Shown: positions 14,428 to 22,999 of the stretch, piece by piece
Position numbering within the stretch: the stretch's first letter is position 1
Layout of the letters: each line of letters begins with the position of its first letter
Source: a virus
IMG/VR virus record: IMGVR_UViG_3300048586_000289
Coordinates: 1 to 41,165 of that record
DNA length: 41,165 nt
Reading direction: 5' to 3' (one strand)
Position numbers and translations under genes: made by a program
The notes under the pieces: generated by a model
What the model was told of the DNA's origin: nothing
Seen by the model: the letters and a program-made list of their open reading frames with translations, nothing else
Database searches by the model: none

Positions 14428-15909
14428 ATGGAACCAATCAAAAAAAAATATCCGTCCATTTCCAACCCACAGGTGATCTCCCTAGAGAAGGGAAAAATGC
14501 CCCCACAGGCAATTGATATTGAACAAGTGGTATTGGGAGCAGCACTTCAGTTTTCAAATGCAACTGGAGAAATTGTTGAAATTTTCAGAGAAGAGAATGT
14601 TTTTTATAGTGCTGCTCATCAAGAAATTTACAATGCCCTCTTGGAACTTTTCAAGGAAAATGAGGCAATAGATCTTCTCACTGTTTCACAGAAACTCAAG
14701 GAAAGGAAAAAGATTGAACTGGTCGGTGGTGAATTTTATCTGATCCAACTGACGCAAAAAGTTTCCTCCTCGGCAAATATTGAATTCCATTGCAGGATTT
14801 TACAACAGATGTTCGTGAAGCGGACCGCAATTCGTGTTGCAAATGAAATAATCGAAAATGCCTATGGGGAGGACACTGACATTTTTGAGCTATTGGCGGA
14901 CTCTCAAAAGCAGATCGACGACACGGCAGAATGGCTCATCCGGAAAAAGCCTGGGAATTTCAAGACTGTCGTTGACAAGATTTTCGACCACGAAAAGAAC
15001 CTATTGGGGGGAGTGCCAAGCTCATTGGAAAAGCTTCAGAATCATTTGAATGGCTACAGGCCTACCGATTTGATAATATTGGCAGCCCGTCCCGGAATGG
15101 GAAAAACCGCTTTGATGCTTAACGAGGCAAAATATCAGGCAATGCAGGGAATTCCGGTAGGGATATTTTCCTGCGAAATGAGCGACAAGGACCTTGCGGC
15201 AAGGATGCTGGCGGAATTCTGTGAGATAGATTCAAAAAAAATAACCCACAACAAAACCACGGATTTTGAGAAACGCTTGATGGAAGAAAAGCGCCCTGAG
15301 TTTGAAAAGCTCCCGATCTACATCCACGACCAACCAGCCATATCGCCTATGGAGCTGAAACTTCAGGCAAGCAAATGGAAGCGTGAAAATGGGGTGAAGA
15401 TGATTTTTGTCGATTACCTCCAGCTGATGACGGCCAATGGGAAAAACAATACCGGAAATCGTGAACAAGAAATATCATCGATATCACGTTCACTGAAGGC
15501 CACAGCCAAAGAACTTGAGATTCCGGTGATGGCGCTCTCCCAACTTTCCAGAGCTGTTGAAACCCGCGGAGGAATGAAACGCCCAATCCTTTCCGACCTT
15601 CGCGAATCTGGTGCCATTGAGCAGGATGCGGATTTGATTTTATTCCTTTTGCGCGCTGAATACTACAAAATCAATGAATGGGACGATGATCAAAGAACCC
15701 CATCAAAAGGTACGGCTGAGATCAGTATTGCAAAATTCAGAGGGGGCGATACCGGTTCTTTTCTTGTCGGTGCTCAACTTCAGTATATGCGCTTTTTTAA
15801 TATTGATGAACATCCTTGGACAAGTCCATCCCTTCCTGCACAGGATCCAAACGATGTCTTTGATGACCCGCAAGAATATATTCCGGAAGAAGAAGATTTG
15901 CCGTTCTGA
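14428..15909 (+). CDS. dnaB: Replicative DNA helicase, DnaB family
   Basis: 493 residues, full DnaB length. The N-terminal domain (DIEQVVLGAALQFSNAT) is followed by a RecA-like ATPase with Walker A ARPGMGKTA (near 220-228), Walker B MIFVDYLQLM (near 325-333), LSQLSRAVETRGG and LRESGAIEQDAD with a C-terminal AKFRGGDTG. It unwinds DNA at the phage fork. Unusually for DnaB it ends in EEEDLPF, an SSB-like tip. It starts directly after the initiator stop and overlaps the next gene by one base. Confidence 0.95.
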   Translation: MEPIKKKYPSISNPQVISLEKGKMPPQAIDIEQVVLGAALQFSNATGEIVEIFREENVFYSAAHQEIYNALLELFKENEAIDLLTVSQKLKERKKIELVGGEFYLIQLTQKVSSSANIEFHCRILQQMFVKRTAIRVANEIIENAYGEDTDIFELLADSQKQIDDTAEWLIRKKPGNFKTVVDKIFDHEKNLLGGVPSSLEKLQNHLNGYRPTDLIILAARPGMGKTALMLNEAKYQAMQGIPVGIFSCEMSDKDLAARMLAEFCEIDSKKITHNKTTDFEKRLMEEKRPEFEKLPIYIHDQPAISPMELKLQASKWKRENGVKMIFVDYLQLMTANGKNNTGNREQEISSISRSLKATAKELEIPVMALSQLSRAVETRGGMKRPILSDLRESGAIEQDADLILFLLRAEYYKINEWDDDQRTPSKGTAEISIAKFRGGDTGSFLVGAQLQYMRFFNIDEHPWTSPSLPAQDPNDVFDDPQEYIPEEEDLPF

Positions 15910-16337
15910 TGCGTTGGACCAAGAAAGACATAGAAAAAACCAAATTAGGAAACAATTTGCACGAGATTGGAAATAAAAAAGCCACAATCGGCAATTCAGA
16001 TGTCAAGATCGTAAAGAAATCTATCGAGAAAGAATATATAAAAGCCATTCTCTGGATGTTCAAACGGGATGGCATGATCCCCGGTTATGTGGAGGAGCTC
16101 CAGTTCCACGATGTGCGTAAGTTCCGATTTGATTGGGCCATACCATCAATGAAGATAGCAATTGAGTATGAAGGGATTTTCTCGAAAAAGTCAGGACATA
16201 CAACGGTAGGCGGATATACCAAGGACTGCGATAAATATAATCTGGCCACGCTCGAGGGATGGAAAGTTCTGCGATACACGGCAAAGAATTATAAACAGAT
16301 TTCCAACGATCTAAAATATTTGTTGAAAAAGTACTAA
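15909..16337 (+). CDS. PD-(D/E)XK/DUF559-like endonuclease
   Basis: 142 residues. The core FRFDWAIPSMKIAIEYEG (near 73-89) supplies an Asp and paired Glu in the spacing of Vsr/DUF559-type nucleases, followed by a Lys/Asp-rich segment GGYTKDCDKYNLATLEGWKV and LRYT. Small enzymes of this kind follow phage replication genes and may resolve branched DNA or trim ends. The exact substrate is unknown. Its stop codon lies inside the 25-bp palindrome at 16327-16351. Confidence 0.7.
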   Translation: MRWTKKDIEKTKLGNNLHEIGNKKATIGNSDVKIVKKSIEKEYIKAILWMFKRDGMIPGYVEELQFHDVRKFRFDWAIPSMKIAIEYEGIFSKKSGHTTVGGYTKDCDKYNLATLEGWKVLRYTAKNYKQISNDLKYLLKKY

Positions 16338-16352
16338 AATTTAGTACTTTTG
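16323..16352 (+). promoter_or_regulatory. Promoter (TTG / TACTTTTG) overlapping the palindrome
   Basis: TACTTTTG at 16345-16352 matches the Bacteroidota -7 element TAnnTTTG. TTG at 16323-16325 lies 19 bp upstream, the expected -33 spacing. Transcription would start near 16359 and read the ParB-like, Mom-like and terminase genes. Confidence 0.6.
16327..16351 (+). terminator. 25-bp perfect palindrome: terminator and/or operator
   Basis: Arms AAAAGTACTAAA (16327-16338) and TTTAGTACTTTT (16340-16351) are perfectly complementary around the single A at 16339. The downstream arm ends in TTTT, so it could end early transcription. It also covers the -7 promoter element and could be an operator. The upstream gene's TAA stop is within it. 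Confidence 0.6.
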
Positions 16353-16389
16353 AATTTTGAGAATAAGAGAATTTAGTTTCTATAAAGCT

Positions 16390-17007
16390 ATGCAAAACAA
16401 CATTTCGATATCGTCCAAGGTTATCAAGACCGAGCCTATCAAGTGGAAGGAGCTAAGTTTCGTACAGGATGAAAATTTCAAGGAATGGATCGGCAAGGGC
16501 GATGAGAAGCTCCAGCAATCCCTTTTGAAATATCAGTTCATCGATCCGTTCAAGGTTTGGTTTGATGGAGTGCATATATTCTGCCTTGACGGAAAGCACA
16601 GATATCTCGATCTGATTAATCTTCTCGAATCGGGAATAGATGTTCCTGAGGAATTGCCCGCAACGTTTATTGATTGCCGGGATATGAAAGAGGCAGCGGA
16701 ACTGGTGCTAATATATTCCTCACAATATGCCAAGATCACACAGCGCGGACTATTCCAGTTCGTTGAAAAGTTCCAGTTGAACCTAGACAATATGCCGGAG
16801 ATGAACCTTCCAAATTTCAAACTGGATGAATTGCCGCTTACTGAACCCTCGGACCTCACAGCTCCAAATCTTGACAATCCACCGGTTATAAAAATAACAT
16901 TTGTGAATCAAAAGCAGATGGAACAGTTTGAGAAGCGCCTCCAGATGATGGCCGAGGAAACAGAACTTCAGGGAATGAAATATTCCATAAGCCTCGGGGA
17001 ACTATGA
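16390..17007 (+). CDS. ParB-like N-terminal domain protein paired with Mom-like gene
   Basis: 205 residues from the ATG at 16390 (a TTG at 16357 would lie on the transcription start and is less likely). The ParB/sulfiredoxin-like fold is suggested by IKWKELSFVQDENFKEWIGK, LQQSLLKYQFIDPFKVW and LDGKHRYLDLINLL (in place of GERR). The C-terminal 60 residues end in a helix (KQMEQFEKRLQMMAEETELQ). No ParA is present. ParB-like proteins recur in phage DNA base-modification neighbourhoods. Its end overlaps the Mom-like start (ATGA). Confidence 0.75.
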   Translation: MQNNISISSKVIKTEPIKWKELSFVQDENFKEWIGKGDEKLQQSLLKYQFIDPFKVWFDGVHIFCLDGKHRYLDLINLLESGIDVPEELPATFIDCRDMKEAAELVLIYSSQYAKITQRGLFQFVEKFQLNLDNMPEMNLPNFKLDELPLTEPSDLTAPNLDNPPVIKITFVNQKQMEQFEKRLQMMAEETELQGMKYSISLGEL

Positions 17008-17669
17008 GAATCGAAAAGGCATCTGGAAAAGCGATAACGTATGCTTGCAAGGTCTATCACTATGCGAGGCAGAAACCCCAAATCCGTTTGGGCTATTCCG
17101 TTTTCAATGATGCGGGCGAATGGTGCGGTGTAGTTTTGTTCTCGAACGGTGCAAACCCCCATATCGCTTCACAGTTCAATCTCGTGCAGGGCCAAGTCGT
17201 GGAGCTCGTCCGTGTAGCTCTAAATGGAAAACAGAACTGCACCTCACAAGTATTGGGCGCCTGCCTCAGACAATTAAAAAAGGATGCCCCGGCGGTCAAG
17301 ATTGTGGTAAGCTATGCGGACAGGAACCAAGAGCACATCGGTACGATCTACCAAGCGACCAACTGGTTCTACATTGGGGAATATGCGAGCGAGCGTGGGA
17401 TAATGGTCCACGGGAAACTGAAGCATCGGAGATCCTTGAACAAAAAATACGGAACCTCGACAATTTCCTGGCTTCAGGAAAATGTGGATCCCAATGCCGA
17501 AGTGGTGAAAGGGCTATCAAAGATCAAGTATGTATTTCCGTTGGACAAAAGGATGCGGAATGCTGTAAGCACTATGGCCTTGCCCTATCCAAAAAAAGAT
17601 ACTATTTTAATGGGGAACAATAAAAAGACCCATTATGAGCGCACCACAATCATACAAAAGGCTAATTGA
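17004..17669 (+). CDS. Mom-like DNA modification protein (GNAT-type fold)
   Basis: 221 residues. Diagnostic segments are IRLGYSVFNDAGEWCGVVLF, a central VVELVRVALN and VVSYADRNQEHIGTIYQATN followed by WFYIG, the pattern of the phage Mu Mom family. Mom converts adenine to a carbamoylmethylated form and protects phage DNA from restriction. The Ser-Tyr-Ala-Asp, His-Ile-Gly and Tyr-Gln-Ala-Thr-Asn blocks are all intact. No com-like regulator is next to it; control may come from the palindrome promoter upstream. A general acetyltransferase is the alternative. Confidence 0.8.
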   Translation: MRIEKASGKAITYACKVYHYARQKPQIRLGYSVFNDAGEWCGVVLFSNGANPHIASQFNLVQGQVVELVRVALNGKQNCTSQVLGACLRQLKKDAPAVKIVVSYADRNQEHIGTIYQATNWFYIGEYASERGIMVHGKLKHRRSLNKKYGTSTISWLQENVDPNAEVVKGLSKIKYVFPLDKRMRNAVSTMALPYPKKDTILMGNNKKTHYERTTIIQKAN

Positions 17670-17874
17670 AATGAGAGACAAGATTCTTGAATATTTGGAA
17701 AAGGAAAAGAGCATCAATGAGGATGCCCTGAAAGCTTATGAGCCTCAGGCAATTCAGGATGACGATGCGGAGATCAGAAGAATGAGGGAGCGTGAGCGTA
17801 TCAAACTCAATGACCGGGTCTATGAGCTCAAGCGCCATATCGAAGTTATCAAAAGAATGTACCCAAATGGCTAA
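17635..17874 (+). CDS. Small coiled-coil protein, unknown
   Basis: 79 residues, charged and almost wholly helical (MRDKILEYLEKEKSINEDAL; MRERERIKLNDRVYELKRHI). It overlaps the Mom-like end by 35 bases and the terminase small subunit start by 8, so it is tightly coupled to both. No family recognised; it could assist packaging. Confidence 0.6.
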   Translation: MSAPQSYKRLIEMRDKILEYLEKEKSINEDALKAYEPQAIQDDDAEIRRMRERERIKLNDRVYELKRHIEVIKRMYPNG

Positions 17875-18313
17875 CAAATGTACAAAGGCGGAAAAGGAGA
17901 AACGGTTGCTTCAGGTCCAAGGGTGGATCATTGATGGCGCACAGGATAATTTTATCCTCAGACAGATAAGGAACACTTGGAATATTTCATTGGTGCAGGC
18001 CCGGAAGTATCTGAAGCAGGCATATGCAAATTGGCTGCCCGACGAAAGGATCAATATCGAAAACCGACGGGCTGCAAAAATCGCGGAGTTAAAGCAAATC
18101 AAAAGGTCGATGAAAACTGAATACAAGGGCACGCCTGCTGGAATAAATGCAATCACAAGGGTAGAAAAATTGATCATCAAACTGGAGGATCTCGAGCCTG
18201 CCAAAAAACATCAGGTCGATGCCACCGTCGTCCATACGGAAATGACCCGAGAGGAGCGCGATGAGTACATCAAAAAAATGCAGGAAAAACTGATAAAGAA
18301 TGCTAACGTATGA
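17867..18313 (+). CDS. terS: Terminase small subunit
   Basis: 148 residues from the ATG at 17867. The N-terminal HTH (IIDGAQDNFILRQIRNTWNI, SLVQARKYLKQAY) is followed by a helical oligomerisation region and a C-terminal acidic/basic tail. It lies directly before terminase large subunit with a 14-base overlap. It should recognise the packaging site and stimulate the large subunit. Confidence 0.8.
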   Translation: MANKCTKAEKEKRLLQVQGWIIDGAQDNFILRQIRNTWNISLVQARKYLKQAYANWLPDERINIENRRAAKIAELKQIKRSMKTEYKGTPAGINAITRVEKLIIKLEDLEPAKKHQVDATVVHTEMTREERDEYIKKMQEKLIKNANV

Positions 18314-19799
18314 AGAAGCCAAGAAGCTTGAGGAATGTCTATACCTCAATGATGTGGAGGATTCACGGGAGCATCTCCTAAAGTTCACGGAGACCACGTT
18401 CAAAAAGTTCAAGCCGGCGTGGTTCCATACAAAGTTCTATGACATTTTGGACCGCTTTGCAAATGCGGAGATAAAAAACCTCATTGCATCGATGCCACCA
18501 CAGCACGGAAAGTCTGAGGGAAGCTCACGGAGGCTTCCGGCCTACATTGCCGGAAAGCGTATGGCTGACAAGATCGCACTGGTGAGCTATTCCGCTACCA
18601 AGGCCGAGAAGTTCGGCCGTGAGATCATGACCATAATGCGCGAACGGGAGTACAAGGATATTTTTCCCGAGGTCAAATATCCCGAACGCGGGTACACGGG
18701 CACCAAGGCGAACACAAACCAGAGCCGTGAGTCCATCAACAGTGATGGGTCGATGCGGTTTGTTGGTGTAGGTGGGCCCTTGACGGGTGAGCCCGTGGAT
18801 GTACTGATACTGGATGACCTTTACAAGGATTGGCAGGAGGGGAATTCGCCCCTTCAGCAAAAGAAGGTCTGGGAATGGTACCTTTCCGTTGCCGATACCC
18901 GACTCCACAACGATAGCCAGCAACTTATCGTTTTTACCCGTTGGAGTGAGAATGACCTCATTGCAAAACTTGAGGATGATGGAAAGGTCGTTGAGTGGAA
19001 TGGCGAGGATGATCTGGAGGAAATTATTCTAAAACTGAGGAACGACCAGTTCCTGAAGATCAATTTTCCCGCAATCAAAGAAGATGCTCCCAGTTCATTT
19101 GACCCGAGGGAACCCGGCGAGGCACTATGGCCGGACAGGCACTCCATCGAAAAACTGGAATCCTCAAGGGCGATGGATCCGGATATGTTTGACTGTCTCC
19201 ATCAGGGGAATCCTGTCAACAAGGAAGGCCTTTTGTACCAGAACCCTTTCAAGACGTACGCACAGCTACCGGCATACAGGATACTGAAGAACTATACGGA
19301 TACGGCAGACACGGGAACGGATTATCTGTGCAGCATCAACTATCTGGTACCCTTGGCAAACACAGATGAGCATTACTACGTCACAGATGTGGTATATACC
19401 CAAAAGCCAATGGAGTACACCGAGCCAAAGGTCTCAGAGATGTTGATCAATGGCAAGATCAAAAAGGCAAAGATCGAGAGCAACAATGGAGGTAGGGGAT
19501 TTGCCCGGAATGTGGACAGGCTCGTTAAAAAGGTGGACAGGACCATAACGGTCGATTGGTTCCACCAAGCAGCCAACAAGGAGGCGAGGATATTCTCAAA
19601 CTCGGCAAGCGTGAACAGGCTGATCGTTTTTCCGGATGATTGGCACATACGATGGCCAGAATTTTACAAGGCAGTCACTAAACATAAAAAGATTTTTGCA
19701 TCCAACAAAGTTGACGATGCGCCCGATGCGCTCACGGGAATCATAGAGCAGGAAACAAAATCAAGCAGCACAGGATGGGGTTCAAGCCGTACCGCATAG
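18300..19799 (+). CDS. terL: Terminase large subunit
   Basis: 499 residues. ATPase: Walker A-like MPPQHGKSE (near 65-73) and Walker B VLILDDLYKDW (near 168-178), then a coupling motif VFTRWSENDL. Nuclease domain: candidate metal ligands in TDTADTGTDY (near 335), IESNNGGRGF (near 393) and KVDDAPDAL (near 470), the RNase H-like pattern of TerL. It packages DNA into the prohead through the portal, which here is encoded 13 kb downstream. Confidence 0.93.
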   Translation: MLTYEEAKKLEECLYLNDVEDSREHLLKFTETTFKKFKPAWFHTKFYDILDRFANAEIKNLIASMPPQHGKSEGSSRRLPAYIAGKRMADKIALVSYSATKAEKFGREIMTIMREREYKDIFPEVKYPERGYTGTKANTNQSRESINSDGSMRFVGVGGPLTGEPVDVLILDDLYKDWQEGNSPLQQKKVWEWYLSVADTRLHNDSQQLIVFTRWSENDLIAKLEDDGKVVEWNGEDDLEEIILKLRNDQFLKINFPAIKEDAPSSFDPREPGEALWPDRHSIEKLESSRAMDPDMFDCLHQGNPVNKEGLLYQNPFKTYAQLPAYRILKNYTDTADTGTDYLCSINYLVPLANTDEHYYVTDVVYTQKPMEYTEPKVSEMLINGKIKKAKIESNNGGRGFARNVDRLVKKVDRTITVDWFHQAANKEARIFSNSASVNRLIVFPDDWHIRWPEFYKAVTKHKKIFASNKVDDAPDALTGIIEQETKSSSTGWGSSRTA

Positions 19800-20386
19800 C
19801 CAAGGAGTGGCTCCTAAAGAGGAGCATCAGGATAAAACACTACGAATCACTGGATGGGAAAGATCGGGAGTTCGTGGATTATACCATCAAACATAGCCTC
19901 AGGCCAAACCCGAGGCTTCGGGTGGGTCGAAAGAAGTTAAAGCCAAAGCATTTTGATTTGTGGGCCTTAAGCTGGAGCGATATGATACTCACGTGGAAGT
20001 ACCTTGAGGAAAACAACATACAGGAAGTCCTGAAATTGCATTATGGACTAAGAGAACAGGATTTCCTAAGCCTTAATATCTTCAATGCCTTTGCGGTCTA
20101 TAAGTGGGTGGCCGAAAAGGTGAAGGAGATCAACGATGTTATGCAGGCAGAGCTGGGCGATGAACCATCGAACGATGAAAGGGCGGCGGGAGTGGATGAA
20201 TTTAAGAGATACGATTATTTGCCAACGCTCAAGAAGCTCTGCAATAATGATCGCACAAAATACGAATGGATGTTAAACCAGCCGTTCAGCTGGATTTTCA
20301 GGGAGATTTCCCTTTTGAATACCGAAACGGAGTATCAACGTAATTACCAAGAAGTTGTTAGTAGAAAGACTAAAAGAGGCGTGTGA
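19775..20386 (+). CDS. Phage protein of unknown function after terminase
   Basis: 203 residues, helical and basic at the start (YRIAKEWLLKRSIRIKHYES), with an aromatic middle (HFDLWALSWSDMILTWKYLE). It is coupled by overlap to both neighbours. Position suggests a head or neck factor, but no family signature is visible to me. Confidence 0.55.
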   Translation: MGFKPYRIAKEWLLKRSIRIKHYESLDGKDREFVDYTIKHSLRPNPRLRVGRKKLKPKHFDLWALSWSDMILTWKYLEENNIQEVLKLHYGLREQDFLSLNIFNAFAVYKWVAEKVKEINDVMQAELGDEPSNDERAAGVDEFKRYDYLPTLKKLCNNDRTKYEWMLNQPFSWIFREISLLNTETEYQRNYQEVVSRKTKRGV

Positions 20387-20792
20387 TTCCATAGGATGGA
20401 ATTTCAATTACGGACGTGGCCATTGGCAGAATCTGAAAGACTTTCCCGATGACTCGAATAAAGCATTCCCGCAGCGGGCAAAGTATTTTCTTTTGCTCTG
20501 GAAGGACCGGGACTTTAAGATCAATGACTATGGCGCCGTGGTCGGATATAGCTTTGAGGGAGAGGCAGTGCTTTGCGTTCGCTCCAAGATATCCGACAAG
20601 GACTATAATTTCAAGTACGAGGAGCATATCAAGAATCTTGAGATCGAGGCCGAAAAACTCTTTGAAGATTTCACCAGTTGTGAGGAATGGACAATGAAAC
20701 GTTGGAAGGAAATTGAAGTTGAGAACGAGTACGACACTAATTTGGATGGCCTGAAAGTCAGGTTCACCGTTGAATTTGAAATAGCTGAATAA
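20355..20792 (+). CDS. Phage protein, possible tail terminator/completion
   Basis: 145 residues starting with TTG at 20355 inside the preceding gene (no ATG is available in frame). Mixed alpha/beta with aromatics (GWNFNYGRGHWQNLKDFPDD; AKYFLLLWKDRDFKINDYGA), and a C-terminal strand VRFTVEFEIAE. Size and position between terminase and the gp10-like gene fit a tail terminator-type protein; this is weak inference. Confidence 0.5.
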   Translation: MLVERLKEACDSIGWNFNYGRGHWQNLKDFPDDSNKAFPQRAKYFLLLWKDRDFKINDYGAVVGYSFEGEAVLCVRSKISDKDYNFKYEEHIKNLEIEAEKLFEDFTSCEEWTMKRWKEIEVENEYDTNLDGLKVRFTVEFEIAE

Positions 20793-21094
20793 TGGAAGAA
20801 ATAAAACAGACATTTTCGGACCACGTGGCCGAGGTCAGGCAAAAGGAACAGCGTTCTGAAATAACTCATTTGGGTTCCATCCGTCCGAAGAAAGGGCACA
20901 CGCTTTTCGAGATCAATCTCAAAACCAAAGAGATTGTTCCCGCAACTTTCGAGGAAAAGGAATATCGGTTGGACGGCAAAAATTCTAATCGCAGAACGGT
21001 AGTAGTTAAAGACGATTGCACCTACATCTCGGCACTCAACGAAAAGAACGCAATCAGGAAACTATTAAAATCAGTCAACAATGCAAAAAAATAA
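20792..21094 (+). CDS. Small phage protein, unknown
   Basis: 100 residues, one-base overlap with the preceding stop. Basic and beta-rich (THLGSIRPKKGHTLFEINLK; NRRTVVVKDDCTYISALNEK). The end (NEKNAIRKLLKSVNNAKK) is a helix. Probably a minor structural or assembly protein; not recognised. Confidence 0.55.
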   Translation: MEEIKQTFSDHVAEVRQKEQRSEITHLGSIRPKKGHTLFEINLKTKEIVPATFEEKEYRLDGKNSNRRTVVVKDDCTYISALNEKNAIRKLLKSVNNAKK

Positions 21095-21329
21095 AGGTAT
21101 ATCCATGGCCTCAATGGCCATAGTCATCGCGACAATCACAATGATTCTTATGAAGTGGCTTTTCTTTCCTGAATTGAGTTACTGGATTGTGTTCACGCCT
21201 ATCCTTGCGCTCATCGGTGGTTTGATAGTAGTCCTGATTATTAGCATCATCATCGGCTCCATAGCCTACATTTTCAAAAAGGACAAGATCGGGGAGCGAA
21301 AACAAAAATTAAAAGATTTGAAAGAATGA
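21081..21329 (+). CDS. Small membrane protein with two hydrophobic spans
   Basis: 82 residues. Spans at about 9-27 (MASMAIVIATITMILMKWLF) and about 36-65 (VFTPILALIGGLIVVLIISI), then a charged tail KKDKIGERKQKLKDLKE. It could be an extra holin-like, pinholin or tail-related membrane protein; the main holin is at 37575. It overlaps both neighbours. Confidence 0.55.
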   Translation: MQKNKGISMASMAIVIATITMILMKWLFFPELSYWIVFTPILALIGGLIVVLIISIIIGSIAYIFKKDKIGERKQKLKDLKE

Positions 21330-21817
21330 CCAAAGACCAGCGGGCCATATACGACAAGTACCTTGAAAGTCTAAGGCTCAAGCTCATCAAGAAATACGAT
21401 GAGCTCGGCCTTCGTGCGTCCGGGGATTTTGAGCGTTCACTGGAACCCGAGGTCAAGGATTCCGCTATGACCATGTGGGGCGCTCCCCATTCGTGGTATA
21501 TGGAGCACGGAAGGCGTGCCGGTGGATGGCCACCGAGAAAAGCGATCGAGGACTGGATAGATGTCAAACAAGGGCTACCGGCTATATTCCGCGAAAAGAA
21601 AAAGCAGTACGCATTCCTTATTGCCCGAAAGATTGCCCAGGAAGGGATCAAGGTCCCGAACGAGCACAATGCCGGAAAGGTCATATCGGCAGTCGTGAAT
21701 GATTTTCTGGCCAATGATATTTATGAAATGCTCCAGGAGCTCGGCGATGTGTGGCTATCACAGATCAGGGCCGATGTTGTGGGCATTTTGCAAAACAACC
21801 TTACCAAAGCAGCATAA
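21326..21817 (+). CDS. HK97 gp10-like tail completion/neck protein
   Basis: 163 residues. The motif MEHGRRAGGWPPRKAIEDWI, then FLIARKIAQEG and a C-terminal helix, is the pattern of the HK97 gp10-like family (joins head and tail in siphoviruses). The ATG overlaps the membrane protein stop (ATGA). Confidence 0.7.
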   Translation: MTKDQRAIYDKYLESLRLKLIKKYDELGLRASGDFERSLEPEVKDSAMTMWGAPHSWYMEHGRRAGGWPPRKAIEDWIDVKQGLPAIFREKKKQYAFLIARKIAQEGIKVPNEHNAGKVISAVVNDFLANDIYEMLQELGDVWLSQIRADVVGILQNNLTKAA

Positions 21818-22999
21818 ATGATACAGTTCCTCAAATCCCTGCCAACAGACAAAGTCCTTTGGGCGTTCAACAACAATACGATCAAGTACAAAGACCCTAT
21901 TGTGCACAATGCCGAATGGAGTGATATCGATTGTGGTCTATTCTCGGTGCGGCTATATCCAGACCCGGACCAGAACTTCACGTTCAATTTTGTGGAATAT
22001 CTGAGAAAGGTGATAGTTACCAACAATTTTGAGGACACCCAGAATTTCAACATCACCCCGGCCATATCTTCATTGGTCTATAACGGAACTCCCCAGACAT
22101 ACCTTGAGTTAACGGCCACCATCACCGTTTCAAATACCGACGGGAACGGTGCTGCATACGAGCTGCCCCTGAAATTTATGGCCGGGGTACTGCAGATAGA
22201 GGATTTCAAAAGGGGAGAGACCCCACAGGACGGGCTTTTCTTTTTGATGCCCACCAACCCAAAAACAAGAACCCGGCATAAACTGAACTATTGGCCGGGC
22301 TACCCATTTGATGTTTCCGTATATGCAAAATCGATAGGTGTACTTTCTGCATCCAACACCAAAAACAATGTAGGAATGGCATTAACCCTTCTCAGCAAGG
22401 TCAACAGAATTGCCTTTTGCGATGGGGACCACGATGAGACCATTGAGGACCATCTGCCATTGAGCTTCGGAATAAATCCGGTAAGGTTCTCCAAACACCA
22501 ACTGCCACAGCCAGAGGATATTTGGATCGATATAGAAAAGCACTACGGGAGATGTGGAATCTACATCAAATACAGGAACCAGTTCGGAGGTTGGTCCTAT
22601 TGGCTATTCCACGAGAACCACAACCGATCGCGGAACGTCAAGGACGGCGATGAGCTTGAGAACGATTGGAACGATATCGAACAGACCAGTTCTCCCACAT
22701 TCCAGACCGGGGCCGAAAGCTCCCAGGATACATTGAAATGCTTTGCAAAAGGATTGAGTGTTGATGACGTGAGGCAATTGGAATATATCCTTGAGAGCCC
22801 AAAGATCTACTGGTACCTCGCTGATAGATATTCACAGGGCCTGCCTTTGTCCCAGACATCAACCTTGCCCATGCCGCAACGGTGGATGGCAGTAAAATGC
22901 ACCACCAAGAAACTGGACATAAAGCAGCCCAAGCGCCACAAGTATGCGTTCAGTATCGAATTTGCCCTGCCCGAGCGGTATAAAATCTCATTGATATGA
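21818..22999 (+). CDS. Tail protein (distal tail-type), unassigned
   Basis: 393 residues, immediately after the gp10-like gene. Long beta-rich protein (DCGLFSVRLYPDPDQNFTFN; TYLELTATITVSNTDGNGAA) with no low-complexity parts. It lies directly before the 725-residue tail protein and tape measure, so a tail tip or distal tail function is likely. No definite family can be named. Confidence 0.6.
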   Translation: MIQFLKSLPTDKVLWAFNNNTIKYKDPIVHNAEWSDIDCGLFSVRLYPDPDQNFTFNFVEYLRKVIVTNNFEDTQNFNITPAISSLVYNGTPQTYLELTATITVSNTDGNGAAYELPLKFMAGVLQIEDFKRGETPQDGLFFLMPTNPKTRTRHKLNYWPGYPFDVSVYAKSIGVLSASNTKNNVGMALTLLSKVNRIAFCDGDHDETIEDHLPLSFGINPVRFSKHQLPQPEDIWIDIEKHYGRCGIYIKYRNQFGGWSYWLFHENHNRSRNVKDGDELENDWNDIEQTSSPTFQTGAESSQDTLKCFAKGLSVDDVRQLEYILESPKIYWYLADRYSQGLPLSQTSTLPMPQRWMAVKCTTKKLDIKQPKRHKYAFSIEFALPERYKISLI

